Assembly (NCBI GenBank): GCA_947307415.1
Contig: CAMZJA010000003.1
Location: forward strand, 62,001-126,000
DNA length: 64,000 nucleotides
Source of the DNA: an uncultured Bacteroidales bacterium
GTDB lineage: Bacteria > Bacteroidota > Bacteroidia > Bacteroidales > F082
Direction: 5' to 3'
Shown here: piece after piece, positions 62,582 through 64,000 of the stretch
Position numbering within the stretch: position 1 is the first letter of the stretch
Layout of the letters: every line of letters starts with the position of its first letter
Notes under the pieces: generated by a model
What the model saw: only the letters and a program-made list of their open reading frames with translations
Database searches by the model: none
Told to the model about the DNA's origin: nothing
Made by a program: the position numbers and the translations under genes

Positions 62582-63310
62582 TTATCTGAAGAAAATCACC
62601 CTGATAATTAATGCTATTCCACAGAGAGCAAGGACGATACCCGTTCCTTGGTTGAGGAGTTTCATGCGCCGTTCGGTGAAGAAACGTTTTAGAGAATAGG
62701 ATCCAACGATTTTCAAGATATCTATCGCAAAAACTGTGGCGAAAGTGCCCACGAAAAACAGCATCACATAGTATTCATTGCCGTTGTAAATCTCTGATCC
62801 TGAGACTGTTGCGACTGTAGCTGTCCAGAACACCCAGATGAACGGGTTGAAGATGTTCATCACGAAACCTTTTGATAGATACACGTACCACCTCGGGCCG
62901 TCTTTGGCATCACGTTTGATATCAAGTTTTTCGTCGATTTTATCAAGTTGTTGGTCTATTTTTTCAAATTTTTTCTCCATCTCGGCAAGCTGAGCGCTTT
63001 TTTTCTCAGACCGAGCCACTATTTTTTCAGGTTTACTATAAAAAGTAAAAACTCCGAATCCTATGATTATCAATCCTGCTGTGACACCTGCAAGAACCAT
63101 GTTCCCGCTGTCGTCAAGGGTAAGCTGTATCGATGTCATCATCATAAGCACGACGACAAAAATATCGCTCAACAACACTCCGGAGTCAAACAACAGCGCC
63201 GTTTTGAAGCCTTTGCTAATACTGGTTTGGATCAGCAAAAAGAATGCCGGCCCAACTCCAAAGATTGTAGCCAAGGTCAAACCCATCAATGCGCCATGAA
63301 AGAAAACCAT
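62582..63310 (-). CDS. LysE-family exporter with coiled-coil insert
   Basis: A 242-residue membrane protein of the LysE/RhtB type: opening GALMGLTLATIFGVGPAFFLL, FDSGVLLSDIFVVVLM and GFVMNIFNPFIWVFW are characteristic. It should export amino acids or similar small molecules; the substrate is unknown. Between the third and fourth membrane segments lies a ~45-residue charged stretch (about 95-140, SEKKSAQLAEMEKKFEKIDQ) predicted to form a coiled coil, longer than the usual loop of this family. Confidence 0.85.
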   Translation of the reverse strand: MVFFHGALMGLTLATIFGVGPAFFLLIQTSISKGFKTALLFDSGVLLSDIFVVVLMMMTSIQLTLDDSGNMVLAGVTAGLIIIGFGVFTFYSKPEKIVARSEKKSAQLAEMEKKFEKIDQQLDKIDEKLDIKRDAKDGPRWYVYLSKGFVMNIFNPFIWVFWTATVATVSGSEIYNGNEYYVMLFFVGTFATVFAIDILKIVGSYSLKRFFTERRMKLLNQGTGIVLALCGIALIIRVIFFR

Positions 63311-63334
63311 ATTTACTCGTACTTTTCAAAGAGA

Positions 63335-63342
63335 CAAAGGTA
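63335..63342 (-). promoter_or_regulatory. Putative -7 box of the LysE-type gene
   Basis: Minus strand TACCTTTG, 24 bp before the ATG at 63310. Confidence 0.5.
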
Positions 63343-63380
63343 CGAATATTTTTTAATATCCAGCGCTTTTTTCTTCGCAA

Positions 63381-64000
63381 TTATTTGCTCGCCACAACGA
63401 CTGCCTTTTTAAATCTTTTTATATCTCCTTGAATATCAAACACTTCTACAAAAACCACATAGATTCCAACAGGGCTAATTCCACCGTTCTCATCTAAGCC
63501 ATTCCACACAAAACTGCTTTGATTCGCTATATTCTGGCAGTTTACGAGGTTCCTGACGAGTCGTCCATTATGATCGAAAATCATGATTTTAGCTGTATAT
63601 CCGCTTTCGAAATCAGCTAAATTTATTGTAGTTACGTCATCAAAACCATCGCCGTCGGGAGAAAAAACTGGTGGATTTATTTTAACACCGGCTTTTTCGC
63701 CCTCGTTTTCAACAAAAACCGAGTTTTGGTAACCAGGCGTTCCATACAAAGGAGCCGCCGCCGAGTGCCAATTTTCAGAATCGTCGAAACAAATGTACGG
63801 ACTCACTCTTTCAAGCGAGACGCCTTTTGTTTCCGTCAGCAGGGGATAATGTGAATCTTCGGAATAACTCATGAAATCTATGATGTGTTTGCCAAAATAT
63901 AATACGGCGGCGGCTCCACTGTTGGGATATGAAGGAAAACTTTTCATTGTGATGAAATTTTCCGTCGAACATTCGTATTGATAGCCTATTTCTTCAGGTG
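63381..64000 (-). CDS. Secreted lamin-tail/T9SS protein (partial, N-terminus beyond window)
   Basis: The frame is open from the right edge of the window to the stop at 63381, so at least 205 codons are visible and the start is outside. GVSLERVSPYICFDDSENWH and LYGTPGYQNSV are typical of the end of a lamin-tail domain in Bacteroidota surface proteins. It is followed by FSPDGDGFDDVT and a FlgD-like Ig fold (IMIFDHNGRLVRNL, FVWNGLDENG, GIYVVFVEVFD), the pattern of gliding-associated C-terminal T9SS domains. An ATG at 63947 is internal and is not the gene start. Confidence 0.8.
   Translation of the reverse strand, partial: PEEIGYQYECSTENFITMKSFPSYPNSGAAAVLYFGKHIIDFMSYSEDSHYPLLTETKGVSLERVSPYICFDDSENWHSAAAPLYGTPGYQNSVFVENEGEKAGVKINPPVFSPDGDGFDDVTTINLADFESGYTAKIMIFDHNGRLVRNLVNCQNIANQSSFVWNGLDENGGISPVGIYVVFVEVFDIQGDIKRFKKAVVVASK

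Overview
The window reads as a chromosomal segment of an anaerobic member of the Bacteroidota, most likely order Bacteroidales. Supporting signs are several type IX secretion (T9SS) C-terminal sorting domains, gliding-type gldF/gldG genes, lipoproteins and outer-membrane barrels with typical Bacteroidota signal peptides, and the Bacteroidota promoter box TAnnTTTG in front of many genes. The oxygen-handling genes (A-type flavoprotein, flavin reductase-rubredoxin fusion, rubredoxin, Fe-type superoxide dismutase) and the MeaB GTPase of the methylmalonyl-CoA pathway fit an oxygen-sensitive gut or oral type organism; that habitat is inference. No rRNA, tRNA, CRISPR array, integrase or insertion sequence was recognised.

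Layout. (1) 1-9090 is a defence island on the minus strand, read from right to left: hsdM, a RhuM-family gene, a small membrane coiled-coil gene, hsdS, and then one uninterrupted reading frame of at least 1,669 codons that leaves the window at base 1. That last protein has an N-terminal PD-(D/E)XK-like nuclease signature, a STAND/AAA-type NTPase core and a very long C-terminal region, so it looks like an Avs-type antiviral NTPase co-transcribed with a type I methyltransferase. No hsdR lies in the window. (2) 9131-13003 holds an EF-hand membrane protein, a metallophosphoesterase lipoprotein and a small secreted protein. (3) 13098-17306 is a plus-strand operon apt-gldF-gldG-DUF4340. (4) 17303-21030 is an oxygen/NO defence cluster: sodB, fprA-type flavoprotein, hrb-type fusion, rubredoxin and a dihydroorotate-dehydrogenase-like gene. 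(5) 21098-28858 has a T9SS subtilase, an rRNA pseudouridine synthase with a long disordered head, a T9SS endonuclease/phosphatase, an AtoE-type short-chain fatty acid transporter and dnaG, the last three translationally coupled. (6) ssb and a 2-hydroxyacid dehydrogenase follow. (7) 30672-45249 is two giant secreted adhesins (2,728 and 2,091 residues) built from gingipain/HagA-like cleaved-adhesin modules with near-identical T9SS tails. (8) 45383-49710 holds glnA, a GIY-YIG nuclease sitting among palindromic repeats, meaB and a barrel protein. (9) 49816-55556 is a five-gene MacAB/TolC-like efflux operon. (10) 55721-60556 is purH-mreB-mreC-mreD-thioredoxin lipoprotein. (11) recJ, a LysE-type exporter and a partial lamin-tail T9SS protein close the window.

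A dispersed palindromic repeat (TGTCATTCCGA ... GAGGAATCTC) occurs about a dozen times, nearly always between genes. One copy has been absorbed into a lipoprotein signal peptide, and others bracket the GIY-YIG gene. The most notable items are the nuclease-STAND giant inside the type I methyltransferase operon, the direct repeat of the hsdS start that brackets the small membrane gene, the shared palindromic ends of the DUF4340 and sodB genes, and the two tandem HagA-like giants with a near-identical internal repeat of about 534 bp.
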